A DNA stretch of 64,000 nt from QHWT01 sp963755695 (GTDB taxonomy: Bacteria > Acidobacteriota > Vicinamibacteria > Vicinamibacterales > 2-12-FULL-66-21): assembly GCA_963755695.1 (NCBI GenBank), contig CAVWLB010000002.1, positions 1 to 64,000 on the forward strand, written 5' to 3'. Each line of letters starts with the position of its first letter. Positions within the stretch are counted from its first letter, which is position 1. The position numbers and the translations under genes are program-made. Positions 55,323-63,743 of the stretch are shown here, one piece after another. Below the pieces are notes generated by a model. The model was not told the DNA's origin, did not search any database, and saw nothing but the letters and a program-made list of their open reading frames with translations.

Positions 55323-56436
55323 GACGAGCGACCGCCCCGAGGCCGACGAGACCTGGGACGAGCATTACGCCGACGAGAAAGACGCGGCGTTTCTGTATCG
55401 TGCCCTGGCGCGAGCCGAGACGGATCAGCAGCGTCGGGAGTTGTTCGATCGACTGGCCGTCGTCGAAGACCAGCACGTCGCGAGATGGGAGACGTTGTTC
55501 GCTGAAGCGGAGCGGCCGCTTCCAGCCTACGCGACGGCCCGGCGCACACGGCTGCTCGCGTGGGTGGCGAAACAGTTTGGCCCGTCGAGCGTGCTGCCGC
55601 TGATCCTGGCCGAAGAAGGGCGTGAGGTGCAGGCCTATCTCGGACTGGCGCGCCAGTCGACCAATCGTCAAACGCACGAAGCGGCAGTCGACATCGCATC
55701 GGAATCGGCGATTCACGCCCGCGAGCTGTCCGAAGTCATGGGACGCGAGGGTGAACCGTGGCACGTGGGTGGCGCCGGCGGGCTCCTTCGCAGCATCGTC
55801 TACGGATTCAACGATGGCCTGACCGCGAACTTCGGGCTCGTTGCGGGCGTTCTCGGCGCGGATGTCGCGCCGCACGTCGTGATCATCAGCGGCGCGGCAG
55901 GCGCGATTGCCGACGCGCTTTCAATGGGATCGAGCGGCTATCTTGCGGCCAAGAGTGAAGCGGAGGTGCAGGCGCACCAGATTGAGATGGAGCGCCACGA
56001 GATGCGGTTGATGCCGGATCTGGAAGAGGACGAGCTCGCGCTCATCTACGAAGCAAAGGGGCTGAGCAAGGAGCGCGCACGCGAAACGGCGAAGACGATG
56101 ATGGAGGATCCGGTGCGCGCACTCGAGACCCAGGTGCGCGAGGAACTGAACATCCACCCCGCGGAGCTCGAGCCGCTCAAGGATGGAGTGGTCACCGGAA
56201 CGGCAACCGCCGTCGGCGCGTTCATCCCAATCGCACCGTTTCTGCTGTTCTCGCACGCTACCGCGATCTGGACATCGCTGGCAATCAGCATGCTCGCGCA
56301 CTTCGCGATTGGCGCGGCCCGCAGCCTGTTCACCGGCCGAAGTCTCTGGGCAAGCGGCCGCGACATGTTCCTGGTTGGATTCGGCGTCGCGGCGGTCGGC
56401 TACGCGATTGGCGAGTTGATCACTCGACTTCTGTAG
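55321..56436 (+). CDS. Erythrin-Vit1 type iron exporter
   Basis: 371 residues. The N-terminal half is a ferritin-like four-helix domain (DEKDAAFLYRALARAETDQQ, then RLAVVEDQHVARWE and LAEEGREVQAYLGLARQSTN) with EExxH-type diiron ligands. The second half is a VIT1/CCC1 transporter: FNDGLTANFGLVAGVLGADV, ADALSMGSSGYLAAKSEAEV and three C-terminal helices. Relatives (MbfA) export iron under iron or peroxide stress. It starts nearly back to back with an SRPBCC gene; no Fur site could be identified. Confidence 0.9.
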   Translation: MTSDRPEADETWDEHYADEKDAAFLYRALARAETDQQRRELFDRLAVVEDQHVARWETLFAEAERPLPAYATARRTRLLAWVAKQFGPSSVLPLILAEEGREVQAYLGLARQSTNRQTHEAAVDIASESAIHARELSEVMGREGEPWHVGGAGGLLRSIVYGFNDGLTANFGLVAGVLGADVAPHVVIISGAAGAIADALSMGSSGYLAAKSEAEVQAHQIEMERHEMRLMPDLEEDELALIYEAKGLSKERARETAKTMMEDPVRALETQVREELNIHPAELEPLKDGVVTGTATAVGAFIPIAPFLLFSHATAIWTSLAISMLAHFAIGAARSLFTGRSLWASGRDMFLVGFGVAAVGYAIGELITRLL

Positions 56437-56456
56437 CCTCCGGCTTTTGCGGAGGC
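56436..56456 (+). terminator. Hairpin after the iron exporter gene
   Basis: GCCTCCG / CGGAGGC, a perfect 7-bp stem with loop GCTTTTG, starting on the last base of the erythrin-Vit1 stop codon. Only CTTC follows, so the T-run is weak. It lies between convergent genes and may serve as a poor terminator. Confidence 0.4.
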
Positions 56457-56495
56457 CTTCATCCGCGCGATCTCGTTGATTGGTGGGTCTTGCTT

Positions 56496-56939
56496 CTACT
56501 TACGTCGCAGGGTCTGCACATAGGTGACGACCTGCCAGATCTGTTGGGTCGAGAGGTCGTCTTTCTGTGCGGGCATCTTCGGTTTCTTGCGGCCGTTCAG
56601 CACCTTGAAAAACACGACGCCGTCCGGGTTCCGGGCGGCTCGCCGCGCGACGGTCAGGTCCATGTCCTGCTGTACGTCGGGATCGGCATCCTTCCCATCG
56701 CCAAGTCCGCCGGGGCCGTGGCAGCGTTCGCACTTCTTGTGAAAGACGTCCTTGCCCGCTGCGAGTGTCGCAGCGTCAGGAGTCAGTGGGTTCTTCTGGT
56801 CAGCAGCGTTCGGCGGAAGCGTCCACCCACCCTTGCCACCGCCGTTGCTGTCTTGCTGGGCCTGCCCGGCAGTGACGAACGTAATCGCGAGGACGTACAC
56901 GATGGCCGCAAATCCAAGGACATTGACCTTTCGGAGCAT
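56496..56939 (-). CDS. Exported mono-haem cytochrome c
   Basis: 147 residues with signal peptide (VNVLGFAAIVYVLAITFVTA). The haem site is CERCH in FHKKCERCHGPGGLGDGKD, and the Met ligand is in KPKMPAQKDDLSTQQ. A class I cytochrome, electron carrier in the periplasm. The segment before the haem is rich in Gly/Gln/Asn and probably a linker. The ATG at 56939 lacks a clear Shine-Dalgarno. Only 24 nt separate it from the divergent LOG gene, a tight space for two promoters. Confidence 0.93.
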   Translation of the reverse strand: MLRKVNVLGFAAIVYVLAITFVTAGQAQQDSNGGGKGGWTLPPNAADQKNPLTPDAATLAAGKDVFHKKCERCHGPGGLGDGKDADPDVQQDMDLTVARRAARNPDGVVFFKVLNGRKKPKMPAQKDDLSTQQIWQVVTYVQTLRRK

Positions 56940-56963
56940 ACAGAATGATACATTTTTTCAAGC

Positions 56964-57818
56964 ATGCATAACCAGCCGCTGGCCTATCACGACCTGGACT
57001 TTCTCGAGAGCGATGAAGCGCGTCCGATTCGGATTCTTGCGGAGTACATCGAGCCGTTGCGACGATTCAAAGATCAGAATATTCAGGACACGGTGGTGTT
57101 CTTCGGTTCGGCGAGAGTGCACAGTCGTATGCGCGCCGAGCGCGCGCTGCAGAGGCTGCGCAGCGGGAAACGCGGCCCCGACTATGCCGCCGATCTCAAG
57201 CGCAGCCGCAAAGCCGTCCAGTGGTCGCGCTATTACGAGGACGCCCGCGAGCTGGCGCGGCAGCTCACGACCTGGAGTCTGTCGCTGCAGTCGCCTCGGC
57301 ATCGCTTCGTCGTCTGCTCGGGCGGCGGGCCCGGGATCATGGAGGCGGCCAATCGCGGTGCGCACGAAGCCGGCGGCAAGACGATCGGCTTGAACATCCG
57401 ATTACCGTTCGAACAGGGAGCCAATCGATACATCACGCCAGGGCTTCACCTGGAGTTTCACTACTTCTTCATGCGCAAGTTCTGGTTCGCCTATCTCGCC
57501 AAGGCCCTGGTGATTTTCCCCGGCGGTTTCGGCACGCTCGACGAGCTGTTCGAGATCCTGACGCTCGCGCAGACACAGAAGCTGTCCAAGCAGATGTGCG
57601 TCATCCTGTATGGCCGCGAGTACTGGGAGCAGATTCTCGATTTGAAACCAATGGCCGAATGGGGGGCGATCAATGCCGAGGATCTCGAGTTGCTGCGATG
57701 GGTCGACTCGCCCGAGCAGGCGCTCGAGCAGCTCCGCGGACACCTGATGGAATACCACCTGGTGCCGGAAACCGCGCAGGAGAATCGCGCGCCGGGCATT
57801 GCCAAGACACGCGGCTGA
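56964..57818 (+). CDS. LOG-family protein (TIGR00730)
   Basis: 284 residues of the lysine-decarboxylase-like/LOG family; some members release free cytokinin bases from nucleotides by phosphoribohydrolase action. Core motifs: FFGSARV, CSGGGPGIMEAANRGA and PGGFGTLDELFE, where the catalytic Glu lies in the last one. It is longer than short LOG enzymes by about 80 residues at the N terminus. Physiological substrate in bacteria is not known. Followed by DinB after 25 nt. Confidence 0.92.
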   Translation: MHNQPLAYHDLDFLESDEARPIRILAEYIEPLRRFKDQNIQDTVVFFGSARVHSRMRAERALQRLRSGKRGPDYAADLKRSRKAVQWSRYYEDARELARQLTTWSLSLQSPRHRFVVCSGGGPGIMEAANRGAHEAGGKTIGLNIRLPFEQGANRYITPGLHLEFHYFFMRKFWFAYLAKALVIFPGGFGTLDELFEILTLAQTQKLSKQMCVILYGREYWEQILDLKPMAEWGAINAEDLELLRWVDSPEQALEQLRGHLMEYHLVPETAQENRAPGIAKTRG

Positions 57819-57843
57819 TCGTCGCCTCGCACAGGAGATTTCA

Positions 57844-58317
57844 ATGGAACGTGAAGAACGCGAACAACTGATTGCGCAGTACAAGGACGGGTACCGCGTT
57901 GTCTCCGAGGCGCTCGTGAAGATTTCCGCGGACGAACTCGATGCCCACCCGGCGCCAGGAAAGTGGTCGGCCCGCGAGATCGTGCACCATCTTGCCGACA
58001 GCGAGATGACCGCGGCCGTCAGGTTCCGCCTGCTGCTCGCGGAAGATCGACCGGCCATCAAGGGCTACGACCAGGACGAATTCGCCCGACGGCTGCACTA
58101 CGAGCGACCCCACGAGGCGTCGCTGGAGCTCTTTCGCGCTACGCGTGCCGATACGACAGAACTGATGGCCTGTCTCAGCGAAGCCGACTGGTTGCGCGAA
58201 GGCACCCACAGCGAGGTCGGCCGGTTTGGTCTCGACACGTGGTTACGGATCTACGGCCCGCACGCGCACCGTCACGCGGATCAAATCCGCGTCGCCCGGA
58301 GTTCCTTGAAGAAGTAG
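57844..58317 (+). CDS. DinB-family protein
   Basis: 157 residues. Four-helix DinB/YfiT fold; the three metal His positions are visible in IVHHLADSE and PHAHRHADQIR. ATG 57844 has AGGAG 6-7 nt upstream. Relatives include thiol S-transferases for bacillithiol or mycothiol, but the substrate cannot be read here. Likely co-transcribed with the LOG gene. Confidence 0.88.
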   Translation: MEREEREQLIAQYKDGYRVVSEALVKISADELDAHPAPGKWSAREIVHHLADSEMTAAVRFRLLLAEDRPAIKGYDQDEFARRLHYERPHEASLELFRATRADTTELMACLSEADWLREGTHSEVGRFGLDTWLRIYGPHAHRHADQIRVARSSLKK

Positions 58318-58355
58318 CACGTGCCTCAAGCAGGCTGGATCTCCGGACCACGGCG

Positions 58356-59532
58356 CTATGAATAGAGAAGGAACTTCTGTCGCAGCTTTCGGAACGCCGC
58401 TTCGTCCCGCGGCCACTCTGCGGTGACAGTGCTGGCGTCCTGTCCGGCATCGATCGCACGCCGCAGCCGATCGGATCCGTAAAGGATATCGATTGGCAGT
58501 TTCTCGTGTTCGTACTCGGTACGGTGGATCGCGCCACAACACCTGGTCGGGAGCCTCACGGCGGAATTCGGCGAGCATTTCGACGGCGGCTCGCATCGGC
58601 GCAAACGTGTCCCTGCTGGTCACGTGTATCTGGCACCCTCCGCACAGCTGCTTCGCATGCTTGTGGAATGTCGGCTCGAAGAAGGCGGGCCGGAAAAACA
58701 CGCCGGGCAGGCCGCGGGCGTTCATCGCGTCCGAAAATCGCTCGCCGTCAATCCACGGCGCGCCAATCAGTTCGAACGGCTTGTTGGTGCCACGCCCTTC
58801 CGACAAGACCGTACCCTCGAAGAGAACTGCGCCCGGGTAGACGACCGTGGTTTCGATTGTTGGAATATTCGGCGACGGCAGCACGAAGGGAAGCCCGGTG
58901 TCGTCGAGGTACATCGACCGCTGCCATCCGTCCATCGGGACCACGTCCAGCGACGCGTTGATGCCGAAGTGATCGTTGAACAGCCGCGCCGCTTCGCCTA
59001 TCGTCAGCCCGTGACGCATCGGGATGGCAAACTGCCCGACGAACGACGCATACGCCGGGTCGAGTGTCGCCCCCTCGATCCGCTCTCCTCCGATCGGGTT
59101 TGGCCGATCGCACACGACGACGTGGATGCCGTTCTGGCGTGCCGCGCGAAGGCAGTTTGCCGCGGTGTAGATGTAGGTGTAGATGCGCGTGCCGACGTCC
59201 TGCAGATCGATGACGAGAACGTCGACATCCGCCAGCATCTCGCGGGTCGGCTCCCGCGTGTCGCTGTAAAGCGAGTGCACCGGCACCCGCCGCTTCGCAT
59301 CCCGCGCATGCGGCGACTCGATCATGTTCTCCTGCAGATCGGAATGAAACCCGTGCTGGGGTCCGAAGAGCGCGGTCAGTTTCCACTCGCCCGGCGTGGC
59401 GAGCCGGTCGGCAGAGTGCTGAAAGGCGGCGTCAATCGATGCGGGGTTGCAGACCAGGCCGATCCGGCGTCCGGCGATCAGATCGGTGTCGGTGCCGTCA
59501 ATCAGCCGTTCGATACCAAGGCGCACGGGCAT
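58356..59532 (-). CDS. namZ: DUF1343/NamZ-type exo-beta-N-acetylmuramidase (one frameshift)
   Basis: About 390 residues of the DUF1343 family, whose characterised member NamZ removes terminal MurNAc from peptidoglycan fragments. Landmarks: RIGLVCNPASID, LFGPQHGFHSDLQENM, VLVIDLQDVGTRIYTYIYTA, CDRPNPIGG and RGTNKPFELIGAPW. One extra base near 58515 shifts the frame between DPPY and EYEHEKLPIDILYG. No signal peptide is visible, so it may act on imported muropeptides in the cytoplasm. Followed on the same strand side by the DinB gene in convergent order. Confidence 0.88.
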
Positions 59533-59539
59533 CGGCGGA

Positions 59540-60109
59540 TTATAGCGTGCGAGATCGCGCGCTTCCGCGCGCGCGGGCGGCGAGATGACGCGCGATCGCG
59601 GCTGCGGTCAGCGCGTCTCCATAGTTATTGCACCGGAATCGGTAGGCCGCCTCGCGATCCGATCGGATCAGCAGCACATCGCGATCGGCCTGCAACACTT
59701 CCCGAGCGGCATGCCACGCGAGCGTCGTCGGCCGCGCGCCGCCGGCGAACACCGCTCTCGTGCCGGTCAGCAGCAACCGACCGGTCGGCTGTGCGGCATC
59801 CTCCGGCATCGAGACCGGAGCGCTGAAGTGGCACGCGTCGGTTCCGACGATGCGGTGGCTCGTGTCGAGGTGGGGGAGGCGGCCGTCGCAGAGGTCGGCT
59901 GACAATTTGATCAGCCGCTCGAGTCCCTCGAGCATCTCCTCTTCGATTTCGATGTCGTCAGCGGGCGGCGGCTGCACGTGCAGCGCACCGCGCAGCCGTT
60001 CGAGCGCGGCCGCACTTGGCGCCTTCACCGCCTCTGCCCATTGACGGTGCCAGTCGTTCAATCCATTTCCGCGCGGAGCGGAGCCTTTCAGCCATCCTAG
60101 AAGTCCCAT
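59540..60109 (-). CDS. Hypothetical protein
   Basis: 189 residues. No family recognised. The N terminus (MGLLGWLKGSAPRGNGLNDW) is helical; the rest seems to hold a small beta-domain (GRLLLTGTRAVFAGGARPTT, then LAWHAAREVLQADRDVLLIR) resembling a PH-like module that ends in a helix. The stop is 8 nt from the NamZ start, so both are likely on one transcript. Confidence 0.75.
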   Translation of the reverse strand: MGLLGWLKGSAPRGNGLNDWHRQWAEAVKAPSAAALERLRGALHVQPPPADDIEIEEEMLEGLERLIKLSADLCDGRLPHLDTSHRIVGTDACHFSAPVSMPEDAAQPTGRLLLTGTRAVFAGGARPTTLAWHAAREVLQADRDVLLIRSDREAAYRFRCNNYGDALTAAAIARHLAARARGSARSRTL

Positions 60110-60231
60110 GCCCTGAGGCTAATTATCACGCGAACAGCCGGGCCTGCCAAACGCAGAGCTTGAACTAATCCTTCTCATCGGATTGAATACCGCAACTCAG
60201 CTTCACAACGGCAGATGACCTTGGAGCCACT

Positions 60232-60543
60232 ATGGCGCGCTCAGAAGCACCGCCGCAGCCACGAAGACCGGGTCGCCCTCCCGTTCACGAAGAAGCATGG
60301 ACGAAGGTTACGGTCGTGTTGTTCAACCGGCAGATCGTATTCCTCGACCGGCTCGCCGCGAACATCCGGGCCCAGAGTGGCGCGGCCATCAGCCGCGCCC
60401 AGCTAATTCGGGCGTTGCTCGATGCTGTCGCTGACGCCGATGTCGACCTGACATCCTCGATGTCCGAAGCGGATTTGAAGGCGACGATTCTCGCGCGGCT
60501 CGGACGGCTGCACAGTGAAGAGGCGACAACTGAGGACCATTGA
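60232..60543 (+). CDS. Putative DNA-binding protein with AT-hook-like and RHH-like parts
   Basis: 103 residues. N-terminal RRPGRPPVH resembles an AT-hook. Then comes a strand KVTVVLFNRQ, a helix IVFLDRLAANIRAQSG and a second helix SRAQLIRALLDAVADA, the layout of a ribbon-helix-helix domain. GGAG precedes the ATG at 60232 by 5 nt. A regulator or antitoxin-like role is possible, but no toxin gene is adjacent. Confidence 0.6.
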   Translation: MARSEAPPQPRRPGRPPVHEEAWTKVTVVLFNRQIVFLDRLAANIRAQSGAAISRAQLIRALLDAVADADVDLTSSMSEADLKATILARLGRLHSEEATTEDH

Positions 60544-60560
60544 TGGATCTACGATGAAGG

Positions 60561-60956
60561 GTGCGCTGGCTGCTTCTCGCCGTCGTTCTGCTGTGGAACC
60601 TTCCTCAGGGATCCACTGAATACGTCCTCGTCAAGCCGGGTGGGAAGGAATACCATCGGCCAGGATGCGAAGTCGTGCGCGACGCGAAAGATGTCGTGGC
60701 GATGACCCGCTCGGAAGCCGAGTCGCGCGGCTTGCGAGCGCATCCCGCGTGCGATCCCGCCAAGAACCCCTCGGCAAGAGACGGCGCGCCGGCAGTGCAA
60801 TACGTCTTCGTCGAGCCGGGGGACAAGCGTTACCACCGTGAGAAGTGTTCGAAGCTCGGACCCACTCGGGAGCGAATCACGCTCGACGAGGCGGCAAAGA
60901 AGAAGTATTGGCCCTGTCCGGTCTGCAAGCCGCCGATCCGCAAACGCGCGTCATGA
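60561..60956 (+). CDS. Exported protein with two Cys/His repeats
   Basis: 131 residues from GTG 60561, signal peptide WLLLAVVLLWNLPQGSTEYV. Two similar segments follow: KEYHRPGCEVVRDAK with HPACDP, and KRYHREKCSKLGPTR with WPCPVCKP. Each has a Tyr-His...Cys and a Cys in a Pro-rich end, and could bind a metal or form disulfides. No family name. The stop overlaps the kinase start (ATGA), so the two are coupled. Confidence 0.7.
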   Translation: MRWLLLAVVLLWNLPQGSTEYVLVKPGGKEYHRPGCEVVRDAKDVVAMTRSEAESRGLRAHPACDPAKNPSARDGAPAVQYVFVEPGDKRYHREKCSKLGPTRERITLDEAAKKKYWPCPVCKPPIRKRAS

Positions 60957-61423
60957 GACCGGAAGTGGCAATCCTCGTCGGGCTTCCAGGGGCGGGCAAG
61001 TCCACGTTCTACTGCCAGCGGCTCGCCGCGACTCATCGTCACGTCAGCAAGGATCTGCTGCAGAACGTCAAGAACAAGCAGGCGCGGCAGGATGCGCTGG
61101 TGCGCGAAGCGCTGCGAGCCGGTCAATCCGTGGTGGTCGACAACACCAACGTCTCGCCGGCGGATCGGGCAACCGTCATCGCGGTTGCGCGCGAGCTCGG
61201 CGCGCGGGTCGTTGGACACTACATCGAAGCCACCACGCGCGAAGCAGTCGTGAGAAACGAGCGTCGCGAGGAAAAGAAGGGACGCGTGCCGAAGGTGGCG
61301 ATCTTCACGTGCGCGAAGCGCCTTGTGCCGCCCTCGGTCGAGGAAGGCTTCGATGCGCTGCACACGTGGCACGTGACGGATGACGGCGGGTTCGTGGAAC
61401 TGACTACATCGTCAATTCCGTGA
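60953..61423 (+). CDS. P-loop kinase (polynucleotide/zeta-like)
   Basis: 156 residues. Walker A is GLPGAGKSTFYC. The lid and acceptor region VVVDNTNVSPADRATVIAVA and the motif DNTN are typical of PNKP-type kinases. Phosphorylates a small molecule or nucleic acid 5' end; the target is unknown. Overlaps the exported Cys protein by 4 nt. Followed directly by an 8-bp tandem repeat. Confidence 0.85.
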   Translation: MRPEVAILVGLPGAGKSTFYCQRLAATHRHVSKDLLQNVKNKQARQDALVREALRAGQSVVVDNTNVSPADRATVIAVARELGARVVGHYIEATTREAVVRNERREEKKGRVPKVAIFTCAKRLVPPSVEEGFDALHTWHVTDDGGFVELTTSSIP

Positions 61424-61436
61424 ACACCGAGTACCA

Positions 61437-61470
61437 ATCACCAAATCACCAAATCACCAAATCACCAAAT
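61437..61470. repeat. ATCACCAA tandem repeat (4.25 units)
   Basis: Four exact copies of ATCACCAA and a partial fifth, immediately after the kinase stop and just before the stop codon of the convergent zinc-ribbon gene. Perfect units suggest recent slippage. Confidence 0.85.
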
Positions 61471-61472
61471 TA

Positions 61473-61667
61473 CTAGATGGCCTGCCGCTTGCGTTTCGCA
61501 CGGACGGCAGCGGTCGGAAACGCCACGATCCTGGCCTGGCGCTTGGGCCGCGCGACCAGCCAGGTCCGGCCGCACGCCTCGCACTCGTATTCGTGAAGAT
61601 CGCGGACAGGTAGCCTGGTCTTGATCTGGGACGATTGGCAGAAGGGACAGAGAGTCGGACCAGGCAT
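61473..61667 (-). CDS. Small zinc-ribbon protein
   Basis: 64 residues: MPGPTLCPFCQSSQIKTRLP, then YECEACGRTWLVARPKRQAR and a basic end RAKRKRQAI. Two knuckles CPFC and CEAC give one zinc site; the Arg/Lys-rich tail suggests nucleic-acid binding. No further assignment is possible. Confidence 0.72.
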   Translation of the reverse strand: MPGPTLCPFCQSSQIKTRLPVRDLHEYECEACGRTWLVARPKRQARIVAFPTAAVRAKRKRQAI

Positions 61668-61758
61668 GTTTACGGTCTCCGGTCAGGCCGTAATCCAGTG
61701 TTTTTCGTCCCCCGCCTGAATGCAAGCAGAACCGTTTAGCCCAACCGTCGCCGCCAGT

Positions 61759-62664
61759 TCAGGCGAGCGCGCTTTTACAGTACTGCACACTCTTGGCGAT
61801 CTCGGCCATTCGGTCGGAGCCCGGAGGGACGGGATATTCGAACTCGATCGTCGCCTGGATGTTCCACTTCTTCTCGCGCAGCAGTTGCAAGACCTCCTTG
61901 ATAGGCGTGTCGCCTTCGCCGAACGCGACGTTCGGTCCCTTGTTCTTCTTGCGATCTTTCACGTGCACGTGCGTGATGCGATCGTGATACTCGGTGATGA
62001 AGGGAACTGGTGTGGTGTTGTTGCCGGCGACGAAGTGTCCGAGATCGACGTTCGCACCGTTGTGTTTTGCCTGCTTGAACGCCGCCTCCCAGTGCTCCGG
62101 CGTTGTTTCGGCGTGGCCGTGATAACCGACCATCAGCATGTGCTTGTCGGCGAATTCGCCGACGCGCCTGGTGCCGTCCGCGGAAATCTCACAGGAGATG
62201 GCTCGCGCTCCGACGGCTTTCGCCAGATTGAACGCGTAGTCGAGGACCTCATCCCGCATGTTGTAGATGCCGTCGAACTTCAGGATCTCGATTCGGACCC
62301 CCGCGTCTTCCCACTGCTTGCGGAGCGCCTGTGCTTTGTCCATCGACGCGGCCAGGCGTGGCTGGGTCAGCGCCTCGACGTCGGCCTTTTGCGACGCCTT
62401 TCGCAGGAGCTCCGCCGGGACGCCGATGAATGCCTCGACCGGTTGCGATCGCAGTTCGGCCGCGCTCACGCCGAGCTGAACGCAGTTGCGCAGCGTTTCC
62501 TCCGCGGGCATCAGGTTGTTGCCGAAGCTGTAAGGAACATTCAGTCCGATCTGAACGCCGTTGATCTTCGAGTCGGGTTTGTTCTGGAATCGGATCAGGG
62601 AGGCCGCGGGAACCGCCAGCGCCATCTTGCCGAGCTCACGTCGTGTGTACAACATGAGCGACAT
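61759..62664 (-). CDS. Exported sugar phosphate isomerase/epimerase-like TIM barrel
   Basis: 301 residues. The Tat-type signal peptide TRRELGKMALAVPAA directs export as a folded protein. The xylose-isomerase-like barrel has YGYH-type metal His in VGYHGHAETTPEHW, then NVDLGHFVAGN and ITHVHVKDRKKNKG with His/Asp ligands. ATIEFEY at the C terminus supplies the metal Glu. Reaction unknown; such proteins are common in the secreted sugar metabolism of this group. ATG 62655 is a possible alternative start. Confidence 0.88.
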   Translation of the reverse strand: MSLMLYTRRELGKMALAVPAASLIRFQNKPDSKINGVQIGLNVPYSFGNNLMPAEETLRNCVQLGVSAAELRSQPVEAFIGVPAELLRKASQKADVEALTQPRLAASMDKAQALRKQWEDAGVRIEILKFDGIYNMRDEVLDYAFNLAKAVGARAISCEISADGTRRVGEFADKHMLMVGYHGHAETTPEHWEAAFKQAKHNGANVDLGHFVAGNNTTPVPFITEYHDRITHVHVKDRKKNKGPNVAFGEGDTPIKEVLQLLREKKWNIQATIEFEYPVPPGSDRMAEIAKSVQYCKSALA

Positions 62665-62725
62665 ACTATTCGCAAAGCGGACGGCTTGTCATGAACGTCA
62701 CCGTGCGCTTTGCCCCCCGGCAATC

Positions 62726-63743
62726 ATGATTGTGCTTACTGCCGTTGCGGCGTTGGTACTGGCCGCGGGAGCGCTCTATCAGTTGGTTGGGAGCCGAGCC
62801 AGCGCTCGCCGCTATGCTGCGCCAGGTCTGATGGTTGTCGCGGACGGACAGCGGCTGCACGTCGTGTGCGACGGACACGGCCGGCCGAGCGTGCTCTTCG
62901 AGTCGGGCATCGCGGCCTCGTCGCTGAGTTGGTCGGGCGTGCTGCCCGAGGTTGCGGCCTTCACACATGCCTGCGCGTACGACCGCGCCGGTCTGGGCTG
63001 GAGCAATCCGTGTCGAGCGCAGAGAACCACGTCCCGGATGCTTCGCGAGCTGCGCGGAGTTCTGCACGACCGGGCCGCGAGTGGGCCAGTTGGTACTGGT
63101 CGGCCACTCATTCGGTGCGCTTCTCGTGTGCGCCTACGCGTCCGCGCATCCAGCGGCTGTCGCCGGCCTCGTGCTCCTCGATCCGCCGAGCGAGTGGCAC
63201 CACATGACCCCTCAGCAGGCGCGTCTGCTGAGAGGTGGGATTCAGCTCTCGCGGGTTGGCGGCCTCCTCGCCCGATTCGGGATCGTGCGCGCGTGTCTTT
63301 CCTTCCTGACTGGCGGAGCGCCCGCCGTCCCGAGAAACGTCGTTCGTCTCTTTGGCCCTACTGCCGCTCGAACCCTGGAGCGACTCGTGGGCGAGGTGCG
63401 AAAGCTGCCGCCCGACGTCCACCCCGTCGTGCAGGCGCTGTGGTGTCAGCCGAAATGTTTTCAGGCGATGGCCAGCCACCTGGCCGCGCTCGACGAGACG
63501 GCGGCGGCCGCGGGTCGCGTGCGCTCTCTCGGCGATATTCCGCTGGTGATCGTCTCGAGCGGCGATCAGTTGCCGGAAACGATCGAGAAACATCGCGCGC
63601 TCGCGCGACTGTCGTCACAGGGCGGTCACGTCACGGCGCCGGGCACCGGACACTGGATCCAGTTCGACGACCCGGGGCTCGTCGTTGCCGCCGTTCGCGA
63701 CGTCGTCGAGCGCGTGCGCCGCGCCAGTGGTCCTGATTCGTGA
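62726..63743 (+). CDS. Alpha/beta hydrolase, membrane anchored (one frameshift)
   Basis: About 340 residues. N-terminal anchor MIVLTAVAALVLAAGALYQL. A domain start (GQRLHVVCDGHGRPSVLFES) leads to CAYDRAGLGWSNPC. After a frame change near 63075 come the nucleophile LVLVGHSFGALLVCAYA, Asp in VIVSSGDQLPETIE and the final His in PGTGHWIQFDDP. Probably an esterase-type enzyme at the inner membrane. It is divergent from the TIM-barrel gene, and its stop overlaps the next start. Confidence 0.85.

Noticed and set aside
61437..61470. CRISPR or phase-variation repeat within a gene
   Set aside because: Eight-bp units without spacers, located outside coding sequence.
61720..62694. Plus-strand frame opposite the TIM-barrel gene
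   Set aside because: Antisense shadow; the opposite strand encodes a clear Tat-exported isomerase-like protein.
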